Assembly: GCA_902825795.1 (NCBI GenBank)
Contig: CADECG010000008.1
Coordinates: 1-45,558, forward strand
Direction of reading: 5' to 3'
Length of the DNA stretch: 45,558 bases
Source: an uncultured Bacteroidota bacterium
GTDB lineage: Bacteria; Bacteroidota; Bacteroidia; Flavobacteriales_F; PHOS-HE28
Positions 37,216 through 45,305 of this stretch are shown here, piece by piece. Under the pieces are notes generated by a model. It was not told where the DNA came from. It did not search any database and saw only the letters and a program-made list of their open reading frames with translations. Each line of letters starts with the position of its first letter. Position 1 is the stretch's first letter. The position numbers and the translations under genes are program-made.

Positions 37216-37501
37216 GGGCAAATGGTTCGGGTTTTCCGGGGCCCAAAAGAAGTCTATGGCACAACGCGAGTAAACCCCCTGAGGTCCTTGATGGACAAGG
37301 CTTTTGGCGCTTCTGTCGGGCAGCAAAGCCGTTTCATCGGGTGCTTTGCCGGATCGGACCGGAGCATGTCCCGCTTCGACGGTTCGGGCAACGATCCGCC
37401 GAAGGCACCGATCCATTCCGACGGGGGCCATGTGCAGCCCGTCGGAGAACGCGTGTTCGCATTAACAGGCGATCGTTCATTGCGTGCCGCATCTTCGCGG
37501 A
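37216..37501. other. Gene-free stretch upstream of the large T9SS gene
   Basis: No convincing gene is seen. It holds two weak inverted repeats: CCTTG/CAAGG around 37290 and GCAAAG/CTTTGC around 37325. It presumably contains the promoters for the divergent T9SS gene and the small plus-strand gene at 37502. Confidence 0.4.
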
Positions 37502-37645
37502 ATGCGCAGGAACGTGTTCCGAGTACTCGCCCGGTTGAACAAGTTGCTGTTGCCGAAACTGTGGCATCGCGACCTGCGCAAACTGAGCAAGGTTCAGTTG
37601 GCCGTTGCGGCTTGGCGCTACTTCGTCACCAAGAACGCCCTGTAA
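37502..37645 (+). CDS. Conserved small basic protein (47 aa)
   Basis: The frame MRRNVFRVLARLNKLLLPKL, WHRDLRKLSKVQLAVAAWRY and FVTKNAL is a basic helical protein. From memory, proteins of the form M..ff.ilakiNkallPk...rdL.kLsk.q.Ai.a.RY.VT.nAL of about 48 residues are widespread in Bacteroidota. Their function is unknown; they are sometimes mislabelled as SsrA-binding protein. It is convergent with the SGNH-like gene ending at 37650, 5 bases away. It is missed if only frames above 60 codons are considered. Confidence 0.75.
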   Translation: MRRNVFRVLARLNKLLLPKLWHRDLRKLSKVQLAVAAWRYFVTKNAL

Positions 37646-37649
37646 GAGT

Positions 37650-38561
37650 TCACTGCATCAAGGCGTCGACCAGCTTGCGTTGTGCATCAATGGTCAGATG
37701 CAGAGGATCGCGATAATTTTTGCGGTCAGCGCTGATCGGGTTGCCCAATGTGTCGAGGTCGATGTACGTGGCGATATTACCCAAACGCTCACGGTATCGC
37801 GCTTGCAGTGGGTCCAACCCTGCTATTGAACGGATCCCGTGCAGTTCATGGTACGCTGGCCACTCGATCAGCACGAGTTCGGTCCCACGCTGGCGGCAGT
37901 GACGCGCGATCGACTCAAGTCGCGCATAGAACGAAGTGTCCATGATGAAGTTGGTCGCCGCCTCCGTCTCCATGTCAATGACATTGTTCCAATGATCGGG
38001 TACCAGCACATCGTATTGAACGGACTCCGGTGACCAAGTTGCTTTCAACGCCAGCGCGGTAGCGGTAAGCACGCGCCTGTTGCTCACGTATAGGCCCGGG
38101 GTGCTTTCCACCGCGAATGGTTCGCTGTAGAGATCGTAATCCTGACCTGCAGCCATGTTGCGAAAGCTCACTTGCAACCAAACTGTTTTGGGCGAGGTAA
38201 TGCTGTCGATATAGCCGAATACATCCGCCGCTGTGCGGTGGTTTCCACCAGGCACACCGAAGTTGTACCACTGCTTCCCGGTGACTTGCGCCAAGTAGTC
38301 CAAGTCGAAGTAGGAGAGGCGCGAATCACCAATGAGGACATTGGGGACCGGTGCGCGGCGGTATTCCTTCATCTTCCAAATCAGGTTGCTGAAGGCCATG
38401 GTGCGGCCATCGTGGTTGAGGTTCTTGCGCTTCACGGCATCATCAACCACAGGGAACCAGTTGAAGTAGTTGTAGGGATCCACGACAACCACTGCGCCGA
38501 ACACGAAGGCGAACGGCGCACTGATGAGGGCAAGTCGGAGGAAGAATTTGCGCAAGCCCAT
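37650..38561 (-). CDS. SGNH/DltD-like membrane-anchored protein
   Basis: A 303-residue protein with an N-terminal membrane anchor (MGLRKFFLRLALISAPFAFVFGAVVVVDPYNYF). The rest resembles an SGNH-hydrolase-like partner of MBOAT acyltransferases: NVLIGDSRLSYFDLDYLAQ (GDSR with the likely catalytic serine), WYNFGVPGGNHRTA, KTVWLQVSFRNMAAG, RGTELVLIEWPAYHELH and a C-terminal YRDPLHLTIDAQRKLVDALM (family D..H). It overlaps the MBOAT gene by one base (TAATG). By analogy with AlgX/DltD it may transfer acyl groups to an extracellular polymer, but the acceptor is unknown. Confidence 0.8.
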   Translation of the reverse strand: MGLRKFFLRLALISAPFAFVFGAVVVVDPYNYFNWFPVVDDAVKRKNLNHDGRTMAFSNLIWKMKEYRRAPVPNVLIGDSRLSYFDLDYLAQVTGKQWYNFGVPGGNHRTAADVFGYIDSITSPKTVWLQVSFRNMAAGQDYDLYSEPFAVESTPGLYVSNRRVLTATALALKATWSPESVQYDVLVPDHWNNVIDMETEAATNFIMDTSFYARLESIARHCRQRGTELVLIEWPAYHELHGIRSIAGLDPLQARYRERLGNIATYIDLDTLGNPISADRKNYRDPLHLTIDAQRKLVDALMQ

Positions 38562-40030
38562 TAGAACTGGAAGTAGATGAACTGTGCAGTGTGGTAGTAG
38601 CTGCCCAGGAAAATGCAGAAGGCCACAATGCCCGCGTATACGGCATACCGTTTCATGGGCGACCACGAGGCAAGGCGCAATGTCATGGATCTGCGATCGT
38701 GCATGCGCTGCACCAGTTCCATGATCGCGATGCCGAGCAAGGCCACGTACATCTCATTGGCCGAAGAACCGACCAGCGGGGCCCAGAACGAGAGCGCGTC
38801 GCTTGTGAGGAAGCCACCGAGGTTGGTGAACAGATGCGTTGCTATGTACCACGCATTGGTCATAGTGTCGGCCCGGAAGAAGATCCATGCGAACGCCACC
38901 AGTACAAGTGTGCTGATCGTTTGAACGACTTTGTTCAGCCAAGGAGCCTTGCCCAGACCCAGCGCCGCTCCCAACTTGCCTCTGGCGTTCACCGTCACTA
39001 CCGCGAACACGAGATAGAAACCATGGAGCCCTCCCCAAGCGATGTAAGTCCAGTTAGCACCATGCCATAGACCGCTGAGCAGGAAGGTGATCATGAGGTT
39101 GTAGTACCAACGCCATTTCACAACGCGATTGCCCCCCAAGCTGATGTACACATAGTCGCGGAACCAACTACTGAGACTGATGTGCCAACGTCGCCAGAAC
39201 TCGCTGATGTTGGTGCTGTAGTAAGGGGTGCGGAAGTTCCGCATGAGATCGATGCCCAGCGTTCGTGCCGCGCCCAGCGCTATGTCGCTATAGCCGCTGA
39301 AGTCGCAGTAGATCTGTATGGTGAAGAAGATCGTGGCGAGGATCAGTGCGGGCCCGTCGTGTGCCTGTGGATCATCGTACACATGGTTCACCATAGCGGC
39401 CACTCGGTCCGCGATCACCAGCTTCTTGAAGAATCCCCATGCCATCAACTTCAACCCGCTTGTTACCGTCTTGTAGTCGAAGTCGAACTTCAAGTGCAAT
39501 TGGCGCAAAAGGTTGTCGGGGCGTTCGATCGGTCCGGCCACCAACTGTGGATAGAACATCACGTACAGTGAGAAGAGGCCGAGATGGCGTTCAGCAGGCT
39601 GGTTGCCCCGGTACACTTCAATGGTGTAGCTCAACGACTGGAACGTGTGGAAGGACAGTCCGATAGGGAGGATGATACCGAGGTCGGGAACGCTGTAATC
39701 CAAGTACCCGAACGAGTGGACCAGAGCTTCCCAGTTGTCGGTCAGGAAGCCGTAATACTTGAAGATCGCGAGCACGCCGACATTGGCGATGATACTCGCG
39801 ACCAACCAGCGTTTGCGCGTGGCGCCCGTGCTGCCGGCTATAAGGATGCCGGCGGCATAATCAACGGCGATGGTGAAGGCGAGAATGAGGATATACACCG
39901 GCACGAAGGCCATGTAGAACCAGCAACTCGCGGCCAAGAGCATTGGCCAGCGGTAGCGGTAGGGCAACACGTAGTACAGTGTTGTCACCAGCGCGAAGAA
40001 GAACAGGAACTGGATCGAATTGAAGATCAT
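38561..40030 (-). CDS. MBOAT family O-acyltransferase (AlgI/DltB-like)
   Basis: A 489-residue integral membrane protein. It starts MIFNSIQFLFFFALVTTLYYVLPYRYRWPMLLAASCWFYMAFVPVY, with the AlgI-like opening. Later come PIGLSFHTFQSLSYTIEVYRG, FYPQLVAGPIERPDNLLRQL, LKLMAWGFFKKLVIADRVA, CDFSGYSDIALGAARTLGI and FWRRWHISLSSWFRDYVYISLGGNR. The catalytic histidine is in LLSGLWHGANWTYIAWGGLHG. Family members move acyl groups across the membrane for O-acetylation of exopolysaccharide or D-alanylation. The linked SGNH-like gene is the expected partner. Confidence 0.92.
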   Translation of the reverse strand: MIFNSIQFLFFFALVTTLYYVLPYRYRWPMLLAASCWFYMAFVPVYILILAFTIAVDYAAGILIAGSTGATRKRWLVASIIANVGVLAIFKYYGFLTDNWEALVHSFGYLDYSVPDLGIILPIGLSFHTFQSLSYTIEVYRGNQPAERHLGLFSLYVMFYPQLVAGPIERPDNLLRQLHLKFDFDYKTVTSGLKLMAWGFFKKLVIADRVAAMVNHVYDDPQAHDGPALILATIFFTIQIYCDFSGYSDIALGAARTLGIDLMRNFRTPYYSTNISEFWRRWHISLSSWFRDYVYISLGGNRVVKWRWYYNLMITFLLSGLWHGANWTYIAWGGLHGFYLVFAVVTVNARGKLGAALGLGKAPWLNKVVQTISTLVLVAFAWIFFRADTMTNAWYIATHLFTNLGGFLTSDALSFWAPLVGSSANEMYVALLGIAIMELVQRMHDRRSMTLRLASWSPMKRYAVYAGIVAFCIFLGSYYHTAQFIYFQF

Positions 40031-40182
40031 GCGGGGAAGTGCTGCCTGGGCGGCGGCCTGCTACGCGGCGCTTTCCTGACGGGTTGCAAGATCCACTGAC
40101 CGCCGCTCACCTTGCTGTGACCCGTCGCATGGTTTTCAGCGCTTCCGGGTTGATGGAACTTCCTCCTGATCGGACGAAAGCC

Positions 40183-41559
40183 TCACCCGAACAGCTGTCC
40201 TAGTACGTCATCAACCCTGCTGACCTGCACAACATCGATGCCTTTGGTGTCTTTGATGCCAGTAGTCCCTTTCGGCACGAACACACGTGCGAACCCGAGT
40301 TTGCGGGCTTCGGCGATGCGTTGCTCCGTGCGTGTTACAGGTCGGATTTCCCCGGTGAGTCCCACTTCGCCGGCGAAGCACACATCCATGGGTACAGCAA
40401 TGTCTTCACTACTGCTGAGCACCGCGCACACTACAGCAAGGTCGATAGCGGGTTCCTCTATCCGGAAGCCGCCTGCCAGATTCAGGAAGACATCCTTTTG
40501 GCCGAGGCGGAACCCGCAACGCTTCTCCAGAACAGCAAGCAGCATATTCATCCTGCGCAGATCGAAACCCGTGGCGCTGCGTTGTGGCGTTCCGTATACC
40601 GCGCTGCTTACGAGCGCTTGGACTTCTATCAGCAATGGGCGCCCACCGTCCATTGTAACGGACACGACCACGCCACTTGGCCTTTCGCCGCGTTGGCCCA
40701 GCAATACTTGGCTGGGGTCCGCGACTTCGGTGAGGCCAGTGCCACGCATCTCGTAAATGCCCAACTCGTTCGTGCTGCCGAAGCGGTTCTTCAGCGGCCG
40801 CAGCAAGCGGTAGGCGTGGTCGCGATCACCTTCGAACTGAAGCACGCAGTCCACCATGTGTTCCAGCACTTTCGGTCCGGCGAGCAGCCCTTCCTTGGTA
40901 ATGTGCCCAATAAGCACGACCGGAATGCTGGTGGTCTTGGCAAGTCGAAGCAGCTCGGCGGTGCATTCACGCACTTGGCTAACGCTGCCGGGGCTGGCAT
41001 CCAAAACCGCTGTGTGCAGCGTCTGTATGCTGTCGATCACCAACAAGCCGGGCTTCAATTCCTCAACTTGTTTGAAGATGTTCTGGGTATTGGTTTCGGT
41101 AAGGATGAAGCACTTTTCAGCAGCCCCCGGGAGCTTATGCGTGTCGATGCGCTCCGCGCGCATTTTGATCTGGTGTTCGCTCTCCTCGCCGCTTACATAA
41201 AGTGTGCGCAGCCGTGGGGCCCGAACGGCGGTCTGAAGGAGCAGGGTGCTTTTTCCGATCCCCGGTTCGCCCCCTAACAACACAATGCTGCCGGGTACGA
41301 TGCCGCCACCAAGCACGCGATCAAGTTCTGCATCACCCAGTGGAATGCGTGGACCATCTTCAAGTGGAATGGCGCTGATGGCGATCGGCTTCGGAGTGCG
41401 TGACTTCAGCGAAGTCGGCATCGCGCGTTTCTCTTCCGCACGGTCGATCACCTCTTCCACCAATGTGTTCCACTCCTTGCAATTGCCGCACTGGCCCAGC
41501 CACTGTGCGAAGCTGGTACCGCAATTCTGGCAAACGAAGGCAGATCGGACCTTAGCCAT
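40183..41559 (-). CDS. radA: DNA repair protein RadA
   Basis: A 458-residue RadA/Sms protein for recombinational repair branch migration. An N-terminal zinc finger (CQNCGTSFAQWLGQCGNCKEW) is followed by a RecA-like ATPase with Walker A GGEPGIGKST (about residue 100), LLVIDSIQTL (Walker B), and the RadA-specific KNRFGSTNELGIYEM. A Lon-like C-terminal domain has DVCFAGEVGLTGEIRPV. The ATG at 41559 begins directly before the zinc finger and overlaps the rfaE2 gene by 8 bases. It is the last gene of the panC-panD-flippase-rfaE2-radA minus-strand operon. Confidence 0.96.
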   Translation of the reverse strand: MAKVRSAFVCQNCGTSFAQWLGQCGNCKEWNTLVEEVIDRAEEKRAMPTSLKSRTPKPIAISAIPLEDGPRIPLGDAELDRVLGGGIVPGSIVLLGGEPGIGKSTLLLQTAVRAPRLRTLYVSGEESEHQIKMRAERIDTHKLPGAAEKCFILTETNTQNIFKQVEELKPGLLVIDSIQTLHTAVLDASPGSVSQVRECTAELLRLAKTTSIPVVLIGHITKEGLLAGPKVLEHMVDCVLQFEGDRDHAYRLLRPLKNRFGSTNELGIYEMRGTGLTEVADPSQVLLGQRGERPSGVVVSVTMDGGRPLLIEVQALVSSAVYGTPQRSATGFDLRRMNMLLAVLEKRCGFRLGQKDVFLNLAGGFRIEEPAIDLAVVCAVLSSSEDIAVPMDVCFAGEVGLTGEIRPVTRTEQRIAEARKLGFARVFVPKGTTGIKDTKGIDVVQVSRVDDVLGQLFG

Positions 41560-42073
41560 TTTTGATCTTCTCGACAAGCGCAGTTGTGGAGAAGCCTTGA
41601 ACAAAGGACAACGAGCGCACCGAGCCACCGTAAGCAAGCACTACCTCGCTGCCAATGATCTGGTCGGGTTTCCAGTCGCCGCCCTTCACCAACACATCCG
41701 GTTTCAATGCGGTGATCAGTTCCAAGGGGGTGTCCTCTTCGAATACGACCACCGCATCCACGCAACGCAATGCCCCTAATACCATTCCGCGGCTCTGTTG
41801 GTCGTTCAAAGGGCGGTCCGGTGCCTTGCCCAATCGCTTTACCGAGGCATCGCTGTTGAGCCCGATGACGAGCCGATGGCCAAGCGCAGCGGCTTCTTCC
41901 AGATACTGGACATGCCCTTGATGGAGAATGTCGAAGCACCCGTTCGTGAACACGATGCGATCGCCCCTGAGTCGCCAAACGTTCATCATCCGCCGCACCT
42001 GAATGAGATCCATGATGCGTGCTTCGGAACCCCGGACGGCAGGGGCAAGAACAGGGGCGTGTGTTCCGGTCAT
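41552..42073 (-). CDS. rfaE2: D-glycero-beta-D-manno-heptose 1-phosphate adenylyltransferase
   Basis: A 173-residue nucleotidyltransferase, the RfaE2/HldE C-terminal type, activating heptose-1-phosphate as ADP-heptose for LPS core. It has the IVFTNGCFDILHQGHVQYLEEAAALG motif, with HQGH as the HxGH active site, followed by VIGLNSDASVKRLGK, RPLNDQQSRGMVLGALRCVDAVVVFEEDTP and PDVLVKGGDWKPDQIIGSEVVLAYGG. The start at 42073 forms ATGA with the stop of the flippase gene; an alternative in-frame Met (MDLIQVRR) lies 20 codons further in. A single-domain form is usual in Bacteroidota. Confidence 0.93.
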   Translation of the reverse strand: MTGTHAPVLAPAVRGSEARIMDLIQVRRMMNVWRLRGDRIVFTNGCFDILHQGHVQYLEEAAALGHRLVIGLNSDASVKRLGKAPDRPLNDQQSRGMVLGALRCVDAVVVFEEDTPLELITALKPDVLVKGGDWKPDQIIGSEVVLAYGGSVRSLSFVQGFSTTALVEKIKNG

Positions 42074-43092
42074 GATGTTGTTCGGCGTTTTGCGGCTGCC
42101 GATAAAAGTAGAGACAGGCCGCCAAGCACGATGATCATCAGCGTTTGTGCCACCCAGAGCAACCATCCCATTGCCAAGGCATCGGGCTGCAGAAGATCGT
42201 CACTGTCCACACCAGGCATGTACGCGCTGACGATGAGCGCAACGAAGGCCGGATACACGCCGATGCCGCCTTGCACCAGTGCTATGCCGATCGAGCCGGC
42301 AATGAAACCTGCGAACACCCCCGCAGCTGGCACTTCGGCCGTGGATGGCAGGGCCAAGAAGCCGACCCAGAACATGCCGATGTACAATCCCCAAATAAGG
42401 AAGGTGTGCAACACAAAGGCTGCTGTGCGGCGCATGCGCAGCACCGAGCGCAAACCATCCGAGAATCCCCGAATGGTATCTCTCAAGCGGGTCCTTAGCA
42501 CAGGCCGTGTTAGAAGGAGCCATGCGCCAACGGCCCCGCATATGACCAGTACTACGATCACCCACACCCACCAAGGCGCGCCGGACGTGGCTTCGGTGTC
42601 CTGGCCGGCACGAAAGGCCTTTACGCGGGCTTGCAGCAGATCCAGTTTGTCCACTTGCAGGAAGAGCGTGACGGCTGCGATACCAAGCAACATCAGCATA
42701 TCAATGATCCGCTCGGCCAGAATACTGCCGAAACCCTTCTCGAAGGGCACACCCTCGCTGCGGTAGAGCGAAACGGCTCGACTGGCTTCCCCGGCCCGCT
42801 GCACCAGCATGTTCATGAAGTAACCGTTCATGACCGCATGGTAGCAGTTCCAAAAACCCGGTGCGTATCCCATTGGCTCCAGAACATACCGCCAGCGCCA
42901 TCCGCGGCTCATATGACTGAGCCACCCGAGCACCACGGAGGCGAAGAGCCACCTAAGATCCGCTTGCCGAAAAGCCGCGAACAATTGTTCGCGTTGCTTG
43001 GCATCCAGAGCCGAATAGAAATAAACCACCAACCAGATCCCCAGCGTGATCGGCACCGCCAGCTTCAAGAACCCGAAGACCGCTTTCTTCAT
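42070..43092 (-). CDS. Lysylphosphatidylglycerol synthetase-type (UPF0104) transmembrane protein
   Basis: A 340-residue protein with about eight membrane helices, the flippase-like domain found at the N-terminus of MprF (PF03706). Signature regions are LRWLFASVVLGWLSHMSRGWRWRYVLEPMG, NGYFMNMLVQRAGEASRAVSLYR (N.......gE..R), FGSILAERIIDMLMLLGIAAVTLF, and GSIGIALVQGGIGVYPAFVALIV. Proteins of this size flip or transport lipid substrates, but the exact one is unknown. It is a standard member of the panC-panD-radA operon in Bacteroidota. Confidence 0.9.
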   Translation of the reverse strand: MKKAVFGFLKLAVPITLGIWLVVYFYSALDAKQREQLFAAFRQADLRWLFASVVLGWLSHMSRGWRWRYVLEPMGYAPGFWNCYHAVMNGYFMNMLVQRAGEASRAVSLYRSEGVPFEKGFGSILAERIIDMLMLLGIAAVTLFLQVDKLDLLQARVKAFRAGQDTEATSGAPWWVWVIVVLVICGAVGAWLLLTRPVLRTRLRDTIRGFSDGLRSVLRMRRTAAFVLHTFLIWGLYIGMFWVGFLALPSTAEVPAAGVFAGFIAGSIGIALVQGGIGVYPAFVALIVSAYMPGVDSDDLLQPDALAMGWLLWVAQTLMIIVLGGLSLLLSAAAKRRTTS

Positions 43093-43114
43093 GTGCTGCG
43101 CGGTCTTTGAGGGC

Positions 43115-43468
43115 TCACTGTTTCAGCCTATTGGTACGTTCGTCGGGGAAGACGACCGTCGGCTTGAAGGCTTTCGCTTCCTCGAGTGTCATGTGTGCGT
43201 AGGCGACCACGATCACAATATCTCCTACGCTCACACGGCGCGCCGCTGGGCCGTTCAGGCAAACGACCCCGGTACCGCGTGGCCCCTTGATCACATACGT
43301 GTACAAGCGATCGCCGTTGTTTACGTTGAGCACCTGGACTTTCTCACCCTCCACGAAACCTGCCGCATCGACCAGATCCTCATCCAATGTGATGCTCCCG
43401 ATGTAATTGATGTCGGCCTCAGTCACCGTTACACGGTGAAGCTTGGCACGTAGTACTTCGATCGTCAT
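43115..43468 (-). CDS. panD: Aspartate 1-decarboxylase
   Basis: A 117-residue pyruvoyl enzyme making beta-alanine for pantothenate. The self-cleavage site is Gly-Ser in [22 protein letters not shown] (Gly 24 / Ser 25). [13 protein letters not shown] at the start and [34 protein letters not shown] are family-typical, and the length is normal. It lies 51 bases after panC in the same operon. Confidence 0.97.
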   Translation of the reverse strand: MTIEVLRAKLHRVTVTEADINYIGSITLDEDLVDAAGFVEGEKVQVLNVNNGDRLYTYVIKGPRGTGVVCLNGPAARRVSVGDIVIVVAYAHMTLEEAKAFKPTVVFPDERTNRLKQ

Positions 43469-43519
43469 GCGTGGTTGTCTCCGGTCGTCGAGCCCCTGCT
43501 CCGTGAAAGGGCGGCGAAG

Positions 43520-44365
43520 TTATCGGCGCAACGTGATGTTGTCGATGAGCCGCACTTTGCCAACGTATGCAGCGACCATTGCGATGGCCTCGTTACGTAA
43601 GTCCCATTCCATGATGGGTTGTAAGGTGAGCGGATCAACAGTTTCCAAATAGTCAAGCGTGATGCCCGGGTGACTCAGGATCATATCCATGGCCGAATGC
43701 CTCGCTGCCGTTAACGAACCAACGGCCGAGGCAGCCTGGATCGAGGACAGCGCACGGAACAGCACGGAGGCTGTTTCGCGCTCTTCCGTCGACAGTCGCA
43801 AATTGCGGCTGCTCATTGCAAGCCCATTCGTTTCCCGCAGGGTAGGGCAACCGATCATATTCACTGGCCAGCTCAAGGCTTGGGCTACGTGCCGCAGAAT
43901 GGCCAGTTGTTGACGGTCTTTCTCCCCGAAATATGCGGAATCGGGTCGGACGTAATGGAACAGGCGCTCCACAACGTTCACTACACCTTGGAAATGTGCA
44001 GGCCGTGAAGCGCCCTCCATGATCTTATCCAAACCGCCCAGCTCATATGCGAAGACCCCATGGTCCGCATACAACCCGATCTCGGAAGGAACAAAGACCA
44101 TGTCACAGCCAGCCCTTTCCAGAGACTCCGTGTCGGCGCCCAACTGTCGTGGATAGTTGGCGAGGTCTTGGGCATTGTTGAACTGGAGCGGGTTGACGAA
44201 GATGCTGCAAGCGACGGTCTTGTGTAATGATTTTGCTTTGACTATCAGGGACATATGTCCATCATGTAGGGCTCCCATGGTGGGAACAAAACCTACCGAT
44301 CCGCCACTCCGGCGTTGGGCTGCACTCCAAGCGGCCGCAGCGATTGGATCAACGATGAACTCCAC
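43520..44365 (-). CDS. panC: Pantothenate synthetase (pantoate-beta-alanine ligase)
   Basis: A 281-residue enzyme condensing pantoate and beta-alanine with ATP. Features are VGFVPTMGALHDGHMSLI (HxGH), SIFVNPLQFN, PRQLGADTESLERAGCDMVFVPSE, YFGEKDRQQLAILRHVAQAL (the EKD..Q motif) and GLAMSSRNLRLS. There is no in-frame ATG at the 5' end; I chose the GTG at 44365 (MEFIVDPIAAAAWS), which gives the usual length. A TTG at 44383 would add six residues. It is the first gene of the minus-strand operon and divergent from the starch-synthase gene. Confidence 0.93.
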   Translation of the reverse strand: MEFIVDPIAAAAWSAAQRRSGGSVGFVPTMGALHDGHMSLIVKAKSLHKTVACSIFVNPLQFNNAQDLANYPRQLGADTESLERAGCDMVFVPSEIGLYADHGVFAYELGGLDKIMEGASRPAHFQGVVNVVERLFHYVRPDSAYFGEKDRQQLAILRHVAQALSWPVNMIGCPTLRETNGLAMSSRNLRLSTEERETASVLFRALSSIQAASAVGSLTAARHSAMDMILSHPGITLDYLETVDPLTLQPIMEWDLRNEAIAMVAAYVGKVRLIDNITLRR

Positions 44366-44440
44366 GTCTGTCGCGCATTTCAAACTCTGCCGTCAGGGCC
44401 TAAACTATGGTCGACCTTACAAGCACCCCTTCTTTTTCTA

Positions 44441-44448
44441 TATTTTTG
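44441..44448 (+). promoter_or_regulatory. -7 box of the starch-synthase gene
   Basis: TATTTTTG matches the Bacteroidota -7 consensus TAnnTTTG and lies 25 bp before the ATG at 44474. A TTA at 44417-44419 is at about the -33 distance. The region is AT-rich relative to its surroundings. Confidence 0.5.
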
Positions 44449-44473
44449 TCCCCGCAATCCCCCGAACATTCCG

Positions 44474-45295
44474 ATGAGCATCAAAAACGTGAAAGTCCTT
44501 ACCGTATCGCAAGCCATCAATCCGTTCCTCGATGGCCCCGAAATGGCCAGGACAGCGCGCCAGCTTCCGCAAGGGATGTTGGACCGTGGCAATGAGATCC
44601 GAACATTCATGCCCAAATGGGGTAACATAAACGAGCGCCGCCATCAGCTGCACGAAGTCATCCGGCTGAGCGGTATGAACCTGATCATCAACGATACCGA
44701 CCATGCGCTTCTGATCAAAGTAGCGAGTGTGCCCAATGCACGCATGCAAGTGTATTTCATCGATAATGAGGAGTACTTCAAGCGCAAGGCAGTGATCCAC
44801 GATGCCAATGGGGATTTTTACAAGGACAATGATGAGCGGGCCGTATTCTTCTGTCGCGGTGTGCTCGAAACCGTGCGAAAATTGGGATGGGTGCCGGACA
44901 TCATTCATTGTCATGGCTGGATGACCGCGTTCATCCCCTTGTACATCCGTCACTTTTTTACCGATGATCCACACTTTGAGAACGCCAAGCTCGTTTTCAG
45001 TGTCTACGACGATAAGAAGGAAGCACTGGACAAAGACTTGGCGAAGAAGTTGACAATGGAAGGGTTCGACAAGAATCTGGTGAGCGGTTTGGCGAAGCCC
45101 AATACCGATGAACTGTACAAGTTCGGATTGGGCTTGTGCGATGCAGTTGTTAAGGGAAGCGCCAAGTTGCCCAAAGACCTGAACGCTGCGGTTGACAAAA
45201 GCGGCAAGCCGGCACTGGATTACGTGGGCCCGGACCAACACGTTGCCGCGATGGCCGACTTCTACGCCGCTGTGTTAGAGGAAGCACTCGTGTGA
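44474..45295 (+). CDS. Short glycogen/starch synthase (GT5 N-terminal domain type)
   Basis: A 273-residue protein starting MSIKNVKVLTVSQAINPFLDGPEMARTARQLPQGMLDRGNEIRTFMPKWG, a GT5-like opening with an altered K.GGL motif. Then come VYFIDNEEYFKRKAVIHDANGDFYKDNDERAVFFCRGVLE, VPDIIHCHGWMTAFIPLYIR (the HCHGW.t acceptor/donor motif) and LGLCDAVVKGSAKLP. It lacks the C-terminal Rossmann domain of full glycogen synthases (about 480 residues), but this length is the normal form for this Bacteroidota subgroup. Whether it is catalytic alone is unknown. Confidence 0.85.
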   Translation: MSIKNVKVLTVSQAINPFLDGPEMARTARQLPQGMLDRGNEIRTFMPKWGNINERRHQLHEVIRLSGMNLIINDTDHALLIKVASVPNARMQVYFIDNEEYFKRKAVIHDANGDFYKDNDERAVFFCRGVLETVRKLGWVPDIIHCHGWMTAFIPLYIRHFFTDDPHFENAKLVFSVYDDKKEALDKDLAKKLTMEGFDKNLVSGLAKPNTDELYKFGLGLCDAVVKGSAKLPKDLNAAVDKSGKPALDYVGPDQHVAAMADFYAAVLEEALV

Positions 45296-45305
45296 TTTGA
45301 AAAAA

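Noticed and set aside
37201-37716. 171-codon plus-strand frame between the large T9SS gene and the SGNH-like gene
   Set aside because: Arg/Gly/Ser-rich without structure, and the 47-residue conserved protein in another frame explains the right part.
42103-42110. TACTTTTA on the minus strand as a promoter for rfaE2
   Set aside because: It lies inside the flippase gene, and the ATGA overlap shows rfaE2 is translated as part of that operon; no -33 element is present.
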